From NCBI GenBank assembly GCA_002702705.1, contig PABH01000049.1:186001-250000 (forward strand): a stretch of DNA of 64,000 nucleotides. The letters run 5' to 3'. Below the pieces are notes generated by a model. The model saw nothing but the letters and a program-made list of their open reading frames with translations, was not told the DNA's origin and did no database searches. The translations under genes were made by a program, and so were the position numbers. This document shows, one piece after another, positions 42,618-51,993 of the stretch. This DNA is from Anaerolineaceae bacterium. Lineage in GTDB: Bacteria > Chloroflexota > Anaerolineae > Anaerolineales > Anaerolineaceae. Within the stretch, counting starts at the first letter, position 1; every line of letters starts with the position of its first letter.

Positions 42618-44138
42618 ATGAAAATTGGTAATCAGAAAAAAAATTCTTCAAAGAAAAACTGGGTTAAATTTTTCATCGTATTGGTTTTCGCTTTTTTATT
42701 GGTCAAATTTGTTTCTGTAATTTACCAAACAAAAGAAGTTAAAAAGGGTTCATCTTTAGAAATATTTACTGCTCATTTGGAAAAGCGTATTCCTGACTTA
42801 ATGGAAACATACGATATCCCCGGTGTGAGCATTGCACTTGTGGAAGAAGGCAAAATAACCTGGAAAAATGCATACGGGTATGCTGATCTGGAATCCGGAC
42901 GGAAAATGACCATAGATACCTATTTGCGCGTTCAATCCATTTCAAAATCAGTCACTGCCTGGGGCGTAATGAAATTGGTCGAAGAGGGAAAAGTGGACCT
43001 GGAAACGCCTGTGAGTCAGTATTTAAAAAAATGGAATCTGCCGGAATCGGATTTCTCAGAAGAAAAAGTGACGGTTGAACAGTTACTTAGCCATACCGCA
43101 GGCATGCCGCTGGGTGATTTTTTTAATTTTTATTCACCGTTGGAGAAAGACATTCCTTCTTTAGAAGAAAGTTTAAACAAAGAAGCTGTTCTTTTTCAGG
43201 AGCCGGGTTCTTCTTTCTTTTATTCAAACACCGGCTTTAATTTATTAGAATTGTTAATTGAAGAGGTTACAGGGCGTGATTTTTCTGAATATATAGAACA
43301 AGAGATTCTAACCCCGCTTGGCATGGTTCAATCCAGTTTTGTCTGGCGGGAAACCTTTGATCCGGAGATTCCAAATGGTTATGGTTTAACCGGTAATGCC
43401 GTACCGGTTTATGTATATCCGGAAAAAGGTTCAGGAGGTCTTTTTGCAAGTGTCGGTGATATCGCAACTTTTGTTTCTGCCAGCATGCCCAGCTTTTTTT
43501 CTGGGAAGCAAGTGCTTAAACCAGCAAGTATAAATCAACTTCATACACCGAAAGTAGAGGGGTTGGGTATGTATAGTCTGATTTTTGATGCTTATGGTTT
43601 TGGTCATTATATTGATGAGTTTCCTGATGGCAGACGGGCTGTTTCTCATGGCGGGCAGGGAACAGGTTGGATGACCCAATTTTTCGCTGTGCCTGATACG
43701 GGGGATGGGATTGTCATCTTAACAAACAGTCAGCGCAGTTGGCCTTTTATTGCATATATATTAACGGATTGGGGGGAATGGTCTGGATTTTCTTCAATTG
43801 GTATGAGCCGTATCCTTCTCGGAATAAAATTGATGTGGGCTATCATCGGATTAATTTGGGCAGGGGTGTTATGGCAAACCTGGTCGGTGGTAGAGGAGTT
43901 GATAAATAAAAAACGGCAATTTTCACCCTTGTCGAACGTTTCACTCCCTCTTCGGTTAACACAAACTGTTTTGAGTGTTGTTATTTTGACGGGATTGATT
44001 TGGTCTTTAAATCAAGATTATTTGTTTATTTCATCGATCTTCCCGATTACTTCTGTTTGGTTAGGATTTTCAGGTTTTATGGTTGTTTTGGTTTTGTTGG
44101 TTTCTGTTTTGTTCCCAAAAAAATCCTCAATCGAATAG
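42618..44138 (+). CDS. Serine hydrolase, class C beta-lactamase family, with C-terminal membrane helices
   Basis: A 506-residue protein. After an N-terminal membrane segment (about residues 15-35), residues 55-380 form a beta-lactamase/PBP-like domain: the nucleophile motif is S107-I-S-K110, the second motif YSNTGFN supplies the tyrosine and asparagine, and HGGQGTGW is the KTG-equivalent box. Three membrane helices follow at about residues 400-425, 445-465 and 475-500. This architecture is common among peptidases and esterases of unknown substrate in Gram-positive-like bacteria, and does not imply antibiotic resistance. The gene is monocistronic with a possible operator upstream. Confidence 0.88.
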   Translation: MKIGNQKKNSSKKNWVKFFIVLVFAFLLVKFVSVIYQTKEVKKGSSLEIFTAHLEKRIPDLMETYDIPGVSIALVEEGKITWKNAYGYADLESGRKMTIDTYLRVQSISKSVTAWGVMKLVEEGKVDLETPVSQYLKKWNLPESDFSEEKVTVEQLLSHTAGMPLGDFFNFYSPLEKDIPSLEESLNKEAVLFQEPGSSFFYSNTGFNLLELLIEEVTGRDFSEYIEQEILTPLGMVQSSFVWRETFDPEIPNGYGLTGNAVPVYVYPEKGSGGLFASVGDIATFVSASMPSFFSGKQVLKPASINQLHTPKVEGLGMYSLIFDAYGFGHYIDEFPDGRRAVSHGGQGTGWMTQFFAVPDTGDGIVILTNSQRSWPFIAYILTDWGEWSGFSSIGMSRILLGIKLMWAIIGLIWAGVLWQTWSVVEELINKKRQFSPLSNVSLPLRLTQTVLSVVILTGLIWSLNQDYLFISSIFPITSVWLGFSGFMVVLVLLVSVLFPKKSSIE

Positions 44139-44358
44139 GTCCCTCACCTGTCAGCAAAATTGGTAGTGCGTTCTCATTTTCATTTAACAGCGTAACGATC
44201 ACCCTTGTAACGCGTCATAATTATTAAGGTTTATTCGGCTGTTAATTCTCATAGTTGAAATCAAAGACGAATCATGAATTGTAAAAAGGAGGTATTCCAC
44301 CAATTTTGATTGTTCTGATGAGTTAAATTTGTGAATCAACTTTACCCAAGGAGAAAAA

Positions 44359-45180
44359 ATGAAAAAAATATCCCTGACACTCGTACTTGTATTGGTACTT
44401 TTGTTTGGTATTGTCGGTGCTGCCAGTGCAATTACCTATGGGACTGAAGATGGTGAGGGACATCCCTATGTGGGATTGATGGTTGCTTTTGATGAGACAG
44501 GTGCGCCACTCTGGCGCTGCAGCGGCACACTGATCTCACCGACCCTGTACCTAACGGCCGGACATTGCACGGAAGCCCCCGCTGTCCGAGCGGAAGTTTG
44601 GTTTGAAGCGGATATCCAAAACTATATGGAGGAACTGGGTTATCCTTATGGTGGGGATACCAGTATTGGAGGAACAACCTATACCCATCCTCAATTTGAT
44701 CCGGCAGCCTTTTATCTATATGATTTAGGCATGGTGGTTCTGGATGAACCTGTTTATAAGGATACCTACGGTCAGTTACCAGAACCGAATGTGCTGGATG
44801 CCTTAAAACCAAAACGCACCCAGGAAAAAGCGATGTTTACCGCCGTTGGTTATGGGTTGCAAGAGAGTTTTCCGGATGCGGCAGCCTGGAAGGATGTAAG
44901 TAATAAAATCAGAATGGTTGCCTATCCCGAACTTTTAATTATTAATGCACCAGGGATGACCGGTGATTATTCTATGGTGTTATCGAATAATCCCATGACC
45001 GGCGGTACTTGTTATGGTGATTCCGGTGGACCGAACTTTATTGGCGAAAGTAATGTGATCGGCGGAGTAACATCTTTTGGAATCAATCCGAGATGTGCCG
45101 GGACGGGTGGTGTTTACCGCATTGACCGGACCGATGACTTGAATTGGATCAATGCCTTTTTGGCTGGTGCTCTGCCGTAA
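44359..45180 (+). CDS. Secreted trypsin-like serine protease
   Basis: A 273-residue exported S1-family protease. The signal peptide ends near AASA; the mature part begins ITYGTEDGEGHPYVGLM. The catalytic triad is complete: H69 in LTAGHC, D122 in YLYDLGMVV, and S222 in CYGDSGGP. Cysteine pairs flank the histidine and serine as in trypsin. There is no propeptide of notable length and no C-terminal anchor. The start has an AAGGAG ribosome site and the gene is closed by a rho-independent terminator, so it is a single unit. Substrate specificity is not predictable by eye. Confidence 0.93.
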   Translation: MKKISLTLVLVLVLLFGIVGAASAITYGTEDGEGHPYVGLMVAFDETGAPLWRCSGTLISPTLYLTAGHCTEAPAVRAEVWFEADIQNYMEELGYPYGGDTSIGGTTYTHPQFDPAAFYLYDLGMVVLDEPVYKDTYGQLPEPNVLDALKPKRTQEKAMFTAVGYGLQESFPDAAAWKDVSNKIRMVAYPELLIINAPGMTGDYSMVLSNNPMTGGTCYGDSGGPNFIGESNVIGGVTSFGINPRCAGTGGVYRIDRTDDLNWINAFLAGALP

Positions 45181-45201
45181 AAGTTGGTCAATTAATTCTT
45201 A

Positions 45202-45240
45202 AAACATGCCTCTCTTTTAAGAAAGGCATGTTTTTATTTT
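45202..45240 (+). terminator. Rho-independent terminator
   Basis: AAACATGCCT (45202-45211) and AGGCATGTTT (45224-45233) form a 10-bp perfect stem with a 12-nt loop, followed by TTATTTTAT. It starts 21 bp after the protease stop. Confidence 0.88.
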
Positions 45241-45419
45241 ATAAATATTTTTGAAATAAAATCAGGAAAGTCACTCCATATTTTTTATACAGTATGGTAA
45301 CTATCTCATTAATAAGTTCAATTTTTACCGATAATTTTAAGATATTTTCACTATCAAATTATCAAACCCTGTTTATACTTTAAGGGGGTAACAGTTTATT
45401 AACGCAGGGAGAATTAAAC

Positions 45420-46727
45420 GTGAAACTAGACTACAAAAAAGCCTTCACCATCGGATTTGGTTTATTTGCCGCCCAATTAATGTGGATGATTTACAATACT
45501 TATATGCCCATTTTTCTTCAGGCAGGTGGACCAGGCTTCGATATTCAGCGTTCTGCCAGTAGTTTGGGGTTTGGACTGAGCGCTACCATGACCGGCCTGA
45601 TCATGTCTATTGATAATATAGCTGCTTTTTTTATCCAACCCATTATGGGACCCATCAGCGATCGTACCCGTTCTCGTTGGGGGAGGCGTATGCCGTACAT
45701 CATTATTTTTGCACCGATTGCTGTGGTTGCTTTTATCCTCATTCCGTTGGCACCACAAATGATCCCTGTTGAGTTAAACGGACAAATTGACAAACTTGGG
45801 GGACAATTAGCCTTTTTATTAGGTTCGTCACTGGTTATGTTAGTGGCTATGGCCCTCTGGCGCACGCCATTATTTGCACTCATGCCGGACTTGATTCCCT
45901 CCCCCTTACGATCCCAAGCCAATGGGGTGATTAATCTGATGGCTGGAATTGGTGGAATTATCGCTTTTGTTTTAGGTGGTGTTTTGTACAATTTATATCA
46001 CCCCTTGCCATTTTGGTTTGGCGGTTTTCTTACGCTGGCGGCAGTTGCAGTATTATTTTGGAAAATCAAAGAACCCAAAGAACTGGTACAAGCAGCGGAA
46101 GTGGAAGGCGGATTACAAGTTTTTAAACAAATTCGTAATATCCCTAAAGAAAACGCCCGCAGTTTGATTCTGCTCATCCTAACCATCTTTTTTTATATGG
46201 TTGGTTTTAATTCAGTTGAAACTTTTTTCTCATCTTATGCTGTTAACACCTTAGGTGTTAAAGAATCATCAGCTGCCTTTATCTTATCGGCGTCTTATAT
46301 TTCATTCATTGTTTTTGCCATCCCCACCGGTATATTGGCGGCAAAAATTGGGCGTAAAAAAACCATGATGTTCGGTTTGGTCGTCTTTGCTGCGGCTTTG
46401 ATTGCAGCCTTTTTTCTCCCGATTGTCCCTGTGATTGTAGGCATACTGGTTATTGGCGGCATCGCCTGGGCAGCGATTAATATCAATGGATTGCCGATGG
46501 TGCTGGATACTTCTACTTCTGAGGAGTTGATGGGGACCTATTCCGGTTTGTATTTTGTCGCCGCTACGCTCGCTGCCTCGGTTGGACCCATTTTGAATGG
46601 CTGGATTATTGACCTTACTGGACAAAACTATAATATGATTTTTATTGTTTGTCCGATCTTTTTTGTGTTTGCCCTGATCAGCCTTTCCGGTGTAACACGC
46701 GGCGAAAGTAAACAGAAGGCAACATAA
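45420..46727 (+). CDS. MFS transporter (sugar/cation symporter-like)
   Basis: A 435-residue permease with twelve hydrophobic segments. The family loop between helices 2 and 3 reads GPISDRTRSRWGRRMPYI, and the second half has LAAKIGRKKTMMFG; both are typical of the SLC45/GPH-like branch of the major facilitator superfamily that carries sugars. The GTG start has AGGGAG 8 bp upstream. The stop is directly followed by the ATG of a serine hydrolase, so the two are coupled and may act on the same compound. The substrate is unknown. Confidence 0.88.
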   Translation: MKLDYKKAFTIGFGLFAAQLMWMIYNTYMPIFLQAGGPGFDIQRSASSLGFGLSATMTGLIMSIDNIAAFFIQPIMGPISDRTRSRWGRRMPYIIIFAPIAVVAFILIPLAPQMIPVELNGQIDKLGGQLAFLLGSSLVMLVAMALWRTPLFALMPDLIPSPLRSQANGVINLMAGIGGIIAFVLGGVLYNLYHPLPFWFGGFLTLAAVAVLFWKIKEPKELVQAAEVEGGLQVFKQIRNIPKENARSLILLILTIFFYMVGFNSVETFFSSYAVNTLGVKESSAAFILSASYISFIVFAIPTGILAAKIGRKKTMMFGLVVFAAALIAAFFLPIVPVIVGILVIGGIAWAAININGLPMVLDTSTSEELMGTYSGLYFVAATLAASVGPILNGWIIDLTGQNYNMIFIVCPIFFVFALISLSGVTRGESKQKAT

Positions 46728-47888
46728 ATGGTGAAAAACCCGAGCTTAACAATGCCGATATCCTTTTCTGAGTTCAATCCGGGGGATAGTGGTATATCTC
46801 CAATGGCGGTACAAAAATTAAATAATGTGTTTGAGCAGCAAATTGAATCAGGCTTGCATCCCGGTGCGCAGCTTGTGGTATTAAAACACGGGCAGGTCAT
46901 ATTCGATGGTGCGGCGGGATTGGCAAATATCAGAAAAAACGTGGCGGTAACGAAAGAAACCCCATTTTTGATTTTTTCCAGTACAAAAGCATTTACCGCC
47001 ATCTGCATTCATCATTTGGTGGAAGCTGGCAAACTTGAATTGGATGCCCCGGTCGCGGTTTATTGGCCGGAGTTCGGATGTAAAGGTAAACAAACAGCAA
47101 CCATCCGGCATACGCTGGTACACCAGGCAGGTATTCCCACCAGCGGAATGCCTTTCCAATTGTTGTTATGGGGCAGCCGTGCCTTGATGGCCAGATTGAT
47201 CGCCAACCTCCCTGTTGAGTGGGAGCCAGGCAGCCGCATGGAATACCATCTTGTAAACAGTGGATTTATCCTTGGTGAATTAATTTATCGTGTCAGCGGA
47301 TTAACATGCCAGGAATATTTACAAAAATTCTTTATCGAGCCGCTCGGAATGACAAACACCTATACCGGTTTGCCATTCCACTTACAGCCAAAAGCAGCCC
47401 ACATATACAACCAAGACCCCATGCAGCGTGGCGCGGCATTCCTATTTAACCGTGCCATTTACAGGCGATTGTTTATTCCGGCAGCTTCTATCAACAGCAC
47501 AGCCAGGGATTTGGCTGTGTTTTATCAAATGTTGAATAATGGTGGCACCTATGCCGGAAAACAATATCTTAGACCGGAAACCATCCAGCGGGCTACTGAA
47601 TTGGTTTACGATGGCCCGAATGGAAATACGGGTAGAAGAATACGCTGGTCAATGGGGTTTACGGTTGGAGGGTACTCGGAATTTCCTGATAAAGATATCC
47701 GAATGATGGGTAAAAACAGTACACAGAATACATTTGGGCATCCTGGTCAGGGCGGTGCTGCCCTTGCCTGGTCAGATCCTGAATCCGGGATTGTATTTTC
47801 CTTTCTGAATAATCACTTTCAGGATGCTGAAAGTGTTCACCGTAGATTTGAAGTTTTGGCAAATTGTGTTTGGGACATATTCCACTAA
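46728..47888 (+). CDS. Serine hydrolase, class C beta-lactamase/esterase family
   Basis: A 386-residue cytoplasmic protein (no signal peptide). The nucleophile motif is S84-S-T-K87, the second motif lies in MEYHLVNSGFILGELI, and FGHPGQGGAALAW is the third box. The overall order resembles EstB-like esterases and beta-lactamase-related hydrolases found beside transporters. It starts immediately after the MFS gene stop. A second member of this family, 42618-44138, is a membrane protein and shares only the motifs, so recent duplication is unlikely. The substrate could be an ester or amide imported by the transporter (inference). Confidence 0.88.
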   Translation: MVKNPSLTMPISFSEFNPGDSGISPMAVQKLNNVFEQQIESGLHPGAQLVVLKHGQVIFDGAAGLANIRKNVAVTKETPFLIFSSTKAFTAICIHHLVEAGKLELDAPVAVYWPEFGCKGKQTATIRHTLVHQAGIPTSGMPFQLLLWGSRALMARLIANLPVEWEPGSRMEYHLVNSGFILGELIYRVSGLTCQEYLQKFFIEPLGMTNTYTGLPFHLQPKAAHIYNQDPMQRGAAFLFNRAIYRRLFIPAASINSTARDLAVFYQMLNNGGTYAGKQYLRPETIQRATELVYDGPNGNTGRRIRWSMGFTVGGYSEFPDKDIRMMGKNSTQNTFGHPGQGGAALAWSDPESGIVFSFLNNHFQDAESVHRRFEVLANCVWDIFH

Positions 47889-48171
47889 AAAACTCAATAA
47901 ACAAATTTGTCGATTTATCTTCTTAAACAAACCCAGTTTGTAAATTGAGAAGTGCATTTCATTTGTTAATGGCGTATACTTTTAACACTAAAATTTAGTA
48001 AACTCGCAATCAAAAAACTTTCCCTTCAATTATTTCCCACGAAAATTAACAGAATTTTTGGAAATCTTTATATCAATTTAATGGTTTAGTTGACTAGATC
48101 TCTTTATAATCATAAAAAGAGTTTAGGTTAAAACTAAATCAAGAATGTTTGGGAAATCAAAAAATTAATAA

Positions 48172-51100
48172 ATGCATAAAGAACCCATTAACCCTAACGA
48201 GACTTCACTATTAAGTCAATATCGTGATTTTTTCAAACCCGCTTCCGAAGGGGTTTTTTTCGCTGATTCTGATGGGAAAATTATTGAAGCAAACCCGTAT
48301 GGCTGTAAGTTATTTGGCTACCGTTATGAGGAAATTTGTAAATTAACCATCCAGGATTTGATCTCTGCCGAAAACATTCATAACGATCCAGTTCGGATTG
48401 AGATTTTATCAGAAGACCAAACCACCATTAAAGAACGAAAATTACGCCGAAAAGATGGCAGTTTGTTTGATGCGGAAATTCAGGGGCGCAAATTACCCAA
48501 TAATACTATTTTAGGAATTATTCGAGATATTTCCAAACTCAAAGAAACCCAAAAACAACTGCACCTGGCCGAAACGCGGTTTCGAAAATTTGTGGAACTG
48601 GCAAATGGCATTGTATTTAGTATTGACCAAAATCAACGGATAACCTATGTGAACCCCCAAATCAAATCGATGTTGGGTTACGATGTAGAAGAGACGATTG
48701 GAAAATATGCCAATCAATTTATTTTTTCTGAAGCGATTGAAGACCACGAAACGCGCGTAAAAAACGCAGAAGCTCACCAGGCTGAAGTATACGAACAGCG
48801 GTTGTTAAAAAAAGACGGAACGATGATTTGGGGGCTGGTTTCATCCACTCCGGAGTTTGACCAAGGTGGCAATTTTCTTGGTGCGTTTGGCACCATCACG
48901 GATATTACCACCCAAAAACAACAACAGAATATTCAAGAAACACGAATCCATCTGATGCAATTTGCACGAACCAAAACCCTCGATGAGCTATTACAAGAAA
49001 CACTGGACAAAATTTGTACCTTAACCCATAGTTCAATTGGTTTTTACCATTTTTTGGAAGCTGATCAAAAAACCATTTCCTTACAAGCCTGGTCTACTGA
49101 TACAAAAAAATATTTTTGTCAGGCAGAAGAGGAAAAACTGCATTACAACATTGATGAAGCAGGGGTCTGGGTGGATTGTATTCGGCAGCGTAAACCAGTT
49201 ATTCATAATGATTATGCTGCTCTAGAAGAAAAAAGAGGGTTGCCGCCCGGGCATGCTGTTGTGATTCGCGAATTGGTCGTACCGGTATTCCGGGATGATT
49301 CTATTGTCGCTGTATTAGGTGTAGGAAATAAACCTGCTGAATATGATCAAAATGATATTGATCTGATTTCCAGCTTCGCCGATCTGGCATGGGACATTGC
49401 TGAACGGAAAAGAAATGAGATTAAATACCAGATGGTCGCCGATTTTACCTATGATTGGGAAACATGGATTTCACAAAACGGTACTTACATGTATTGCTCT
49501 CCTTCCTGTGCAAGAATTACTGGATACTCACCTGAAAAATTTATTAATAACCCTGATTTTCTTTTATCCATAACCCATCCGGAAGATTATGAAAACGTAA
49601 AACATCATTTTTCAATCGCAGATGCCAATCTACAACAAGAAGAAAAATTGGTTTTTCGCATCATTAATCAATCCGGGAAAGAACGTAACATTGAACATAT
49701 TTGTGTTCCCATATTCACCGATGATGGTACTTATTTAGGCAGGCGTGGCAGCAATCGTGATGTAACAGATAAAAAAAATATCGAGAAAACACTTATAAAA
49801 AACGAAAATTTACTGGAAGATTCTCAAAAAATAGCCCACCTGGGTAGTTATGAAATAGATATTATTCAAAACACAGTCATCTGGTCAAAAGAAACCTTGC
49901 GAATTTTCGGATTAGCGGAAAACGATCCAGCCCCCACAATCGAAGAATATCAGTCATTCATTCATCCGGAAGATGTAAATGGGTTATATCAACTTTTTGA
50001 TGAAAGTTTAAGAACTGGTAAAGATTTTGAATTAATTTATCGAATTATTCGCGGTAATGGGGAAATACGCACAGTATTCAGCCTTGGGAAAATCACCAAA
50101 GATAATACCGGGCAAATCACTGGTATGACCGGTAGCATTCAGGACATTACCGAAAACCAGCGCATGCAGAGCAATTTCGATGAGGTAAATCAACGGTACC
50201 AACGGTTAGCCAATAATGCCCCGGATATTATTTTTCGATATGGGCTTATCCCCACCATGCATTTGGAATATATTAATCCGGCAGTTGAAATAATCACGGG
50301 GTACAGCCCGGAAGAATGTTATGCAGACCCTAATTTGATGTTAACGATGGTCCACCCGGATGATGCCAGTAAAATGATGGGGTATATGCAAAGCTTATCA
50401 CCACCGCCAGAACCATTAATCTTGCGTTGGATCGGAAAAGATGGGGTTACACGCTGGATGGAAAGTCGGATTGTGTCTATAAAAAACGAGGAAGGTCACA
50501 TCATTGCGGTTGAAGGCATTACCCGTGATATAACCGAACGAAAAATGGCTGGGGATTTGCTCCTGGAAAGTGAAGAACGTTTTCGCCGTATGGCGGATAC
50601 CGCCCCGGTTTTAATCTGGATGTCCGGCAAGGACAAATTGTGTACCTATTTTAATCAGACCTGGCTTAATTTCACTGGACGAACCCTTCAACAAGAACTG
50701 GGAGAAGGTTGGGCTGAAGGTGTCCACCCGGAAGATTTTTCAACTTGTTTAGAAACCTACGGTACTGCTTTTGATTTACGCCAACCTTTTGAGATGGATT
50801 ATCGTCTTCGATCGGCAAATGGTGATTATCGCTGGATTGTTGACCATGGTATTCCGCGTTTTTCTCAGGAAGGTGAGTTTTTAGGCTATATTGGCACCGG
50901 GTATGATATTACGGAACGCAAACGATCAGAAGAAGCCTTAAGAAAAAGTGAAGCTTTATTAAAAGAAACACAACAATTAACACATCTCGGTGGTTGGGAA
51001 TATCAGGTATCAACAGAAACTTTGTCTTGGAGTGATGAGGTTTACCAAATCTATGGCCTTTCCCGCGCACAAAACCCAGTTGAATCTCAAGCGTTTATGC

Positions 51101-51993
51101 AACTTGCTTTGGATTGTTATCCTTCAGAATCCCGCGACTTGATTAAGAACGCATTTGACGATTGTGTTCAGAATGGAACCCCTTACGAACTTGAACTGCC
51201 TTTTGTCACCCTCCAGGGTGAGAATAAATGGGTTCGCACTATTGGTAAACCCGTTGTTCGGAATGGAAAAATTATCCGGGTTGTTGGCAATATTATGGAT
51301 ATCACGGAACGAAAAATTGCCCAAATCAATTTGCAAACTTCTTTAAATGAAAAAGATGTGCTTATTCGCGAAGTACATCACCGCGTTAAAAATAATCTGG
51401 CAGCTATCCTGGGACTTTTGGAATTGGAACGCCAAACCACTTCCGATCCAGCTGCTACGATCTTGATTATCGAACTCGGAAACCGGATCAAATCCATGTC
51501 CACGGTGCATGAAAAACTGTATCGTTCAGAAAACCTATCAAAAATTGATTTCCATGATTATTTAAAGTCGTTTGTTTCTCACCTCAGAACCTCACTTAAT
51601 ATAAAAAATGATGTGGTTAGCCAAATCTGTGCAAAAGGAATAGAGCTCAGTCTGGAATATGCTGTGCCTTGTGGATTGATCGTTAACGAATTGGTTACCA
51701 ATGCCTTAAAACATGCATTTCCAAACAATAAACCTGGTGCAGCTGGTGAAGAGACTTGTAAAATCACTGTATCCATGCAGGAAATGGATGGCACTTATAC
51801 GTTAATCGTGGCAGATAATGGTGTAGGTTTACCAAAAGATATTCATTGGGAATCAAGTACTTCGTTGGGTTTGCGGTTATTCCGTATGTTGGGTGAACAC
51901 CAATTAGGAGGGAGAATCATTTTGGATCGTACAGAAGGTACCCAATTTAAACTCGTTTTTAAACTTAAGGAAAAGGGATCAAATTATGAGTAA
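48172..51993 (+). CDS. Multi-PAS/GAF sensor histidine kinase (HisKA_2 type)
   Basis: A 1273-residue cytoplasmic sensor without membrane segments. Approximate domains: PAS 15-125 and 135-250, GAF 265-412, PAS 420-540, 545-665, 672-795, 800-925 and 935-1055, HisKA_2 1060-1140, HATPase 1160-1270. The phosphoacceptor is in REVHHRVKNN (H1069/H1070), and VNELVTNALKHAF and DNGVGLP are the ATP-binding N and G1 boxes. Each PAS unit ends with a DITERK-like linker. No -35/-10 pair with normal spacing is seen in the 283-bp upstream gap. The following REC gene overlaps its end by 8 bp, so the pair is coupled and that REC domain is its likely partner. Signals are unknown. Confidence 0.92.
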   Translation: MHKEPINPNETSLLSQYRDFFKPASEGVFFADSDGKIIEANPYGCKLFGYRYEEICKLTIQDLISAENIHNDPVRIEILSEDQTTIKERKLRRKDGSLFDAEIQGRKLPNNTILGIIRDISKLKETQKQLHLAETRFRKFVELANGIVFSIDQNQRITYVNPQIKSMLGYDVEETIGKYANQFIFSEAIEDHETRVKNAEAHQAEVYEQRLLKKDGTMIWGLVSSTPEFDQGGNFLGAFGTITDITTQKQQQNIQETRIHLMQFARTKTLDELLQETLDKICTLTHSSIGFYHFLEADQKTISLQAWSTDTKKYFCQAEEEKLHYNIDEAGVWVDCIRQRKPVIHNDYAALEEKRGLPPGHAVVIRELVVPVFRDDSIVAVLGVGNKPAEYDQNDIDLISSFADLAWDIAERKRNEIKYQMVADFTYDWETWISQNGTYMYCSPSCARITGYSPEKFINNPDFLLSITHPEDYENVKHHFSIADANLQQEEKLVFRIINQSGKERNIEHICVPIFTDDGTYLGRRGSNRDVTDKKNIEKTLIKNENLLEDSQKIAHLGSYEIDIIQNTVIWSKETLRIFGLAENDPAPTIEEYQSFIHPEDVNGLYQLFDESLRTGKDFELIYRIIRGNGEIRTVFSLGKITKDNTGQITGMTGSIQDITENQRMQSNFDEVNQRYQRLANNAPDIIFRYGLIPTMHLEYINPAVEIITGYSPEECYADPNLMLTMVHPDDASKMMGYMQSLSPPPEPLILRWIGKDGVTRWMESRIVSIKNEEGHIIAVEGITRDITERKMAGDLLLESEERFRRMADTAPVLIWMSGKDKLCTYFNQTWLNFTGRTLQQELGEGWAEGVHPEDFSTCLETYGTAFDLRQPFEMDYRLRSANGDYRWIVDHGIPRFSQEGEFLGYIGTGYDITERKRSEEALRKSEALLKETQQLTHLGGWEYQVSTETLSWSDEVYQIYGLSRAQNPVESQAFMQLALDCYPSESRDLIKNAFDDCVQNGTPYELELPFVTLQGENKWVRTIGKPVVRNGKIIRVVGNIMDITERKIAQINLQTSLNEKDVLIREVHHRVKNNLAAILGLLELERQTTSDPAATILIIELGNRIKSMSTVHEKLYRSENLSKIDFHDYLKSFVSHLRTSLNIKNDVVSQICAKGIELSLEYAVPCGLIVNELVTNALKHAFPNNKPGAAGEETCKITVSMQEMDGTYTLIVADNGVGLPKDIHWESSTSLGLRLFRMLGEHQLGGRIILDRTEGTQFKLVFKLKEKGSNYE

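Noticed and set aside
42618-44138. Antibiotic-resistance beta-lactamase
   Set aside because: It has the SxxK and YxN motifs of the superfamily, but the membrane helices and general sequence fit the broad serine hydrolase group with unknown substrates.
48090-48110. TTGACT and TATAAT as promoter of the sensor cluster
   Set aside because: Both hexamers match well but only 9 bp separate them, far below the 16-18 bp needed for a sigma-70 promoter.
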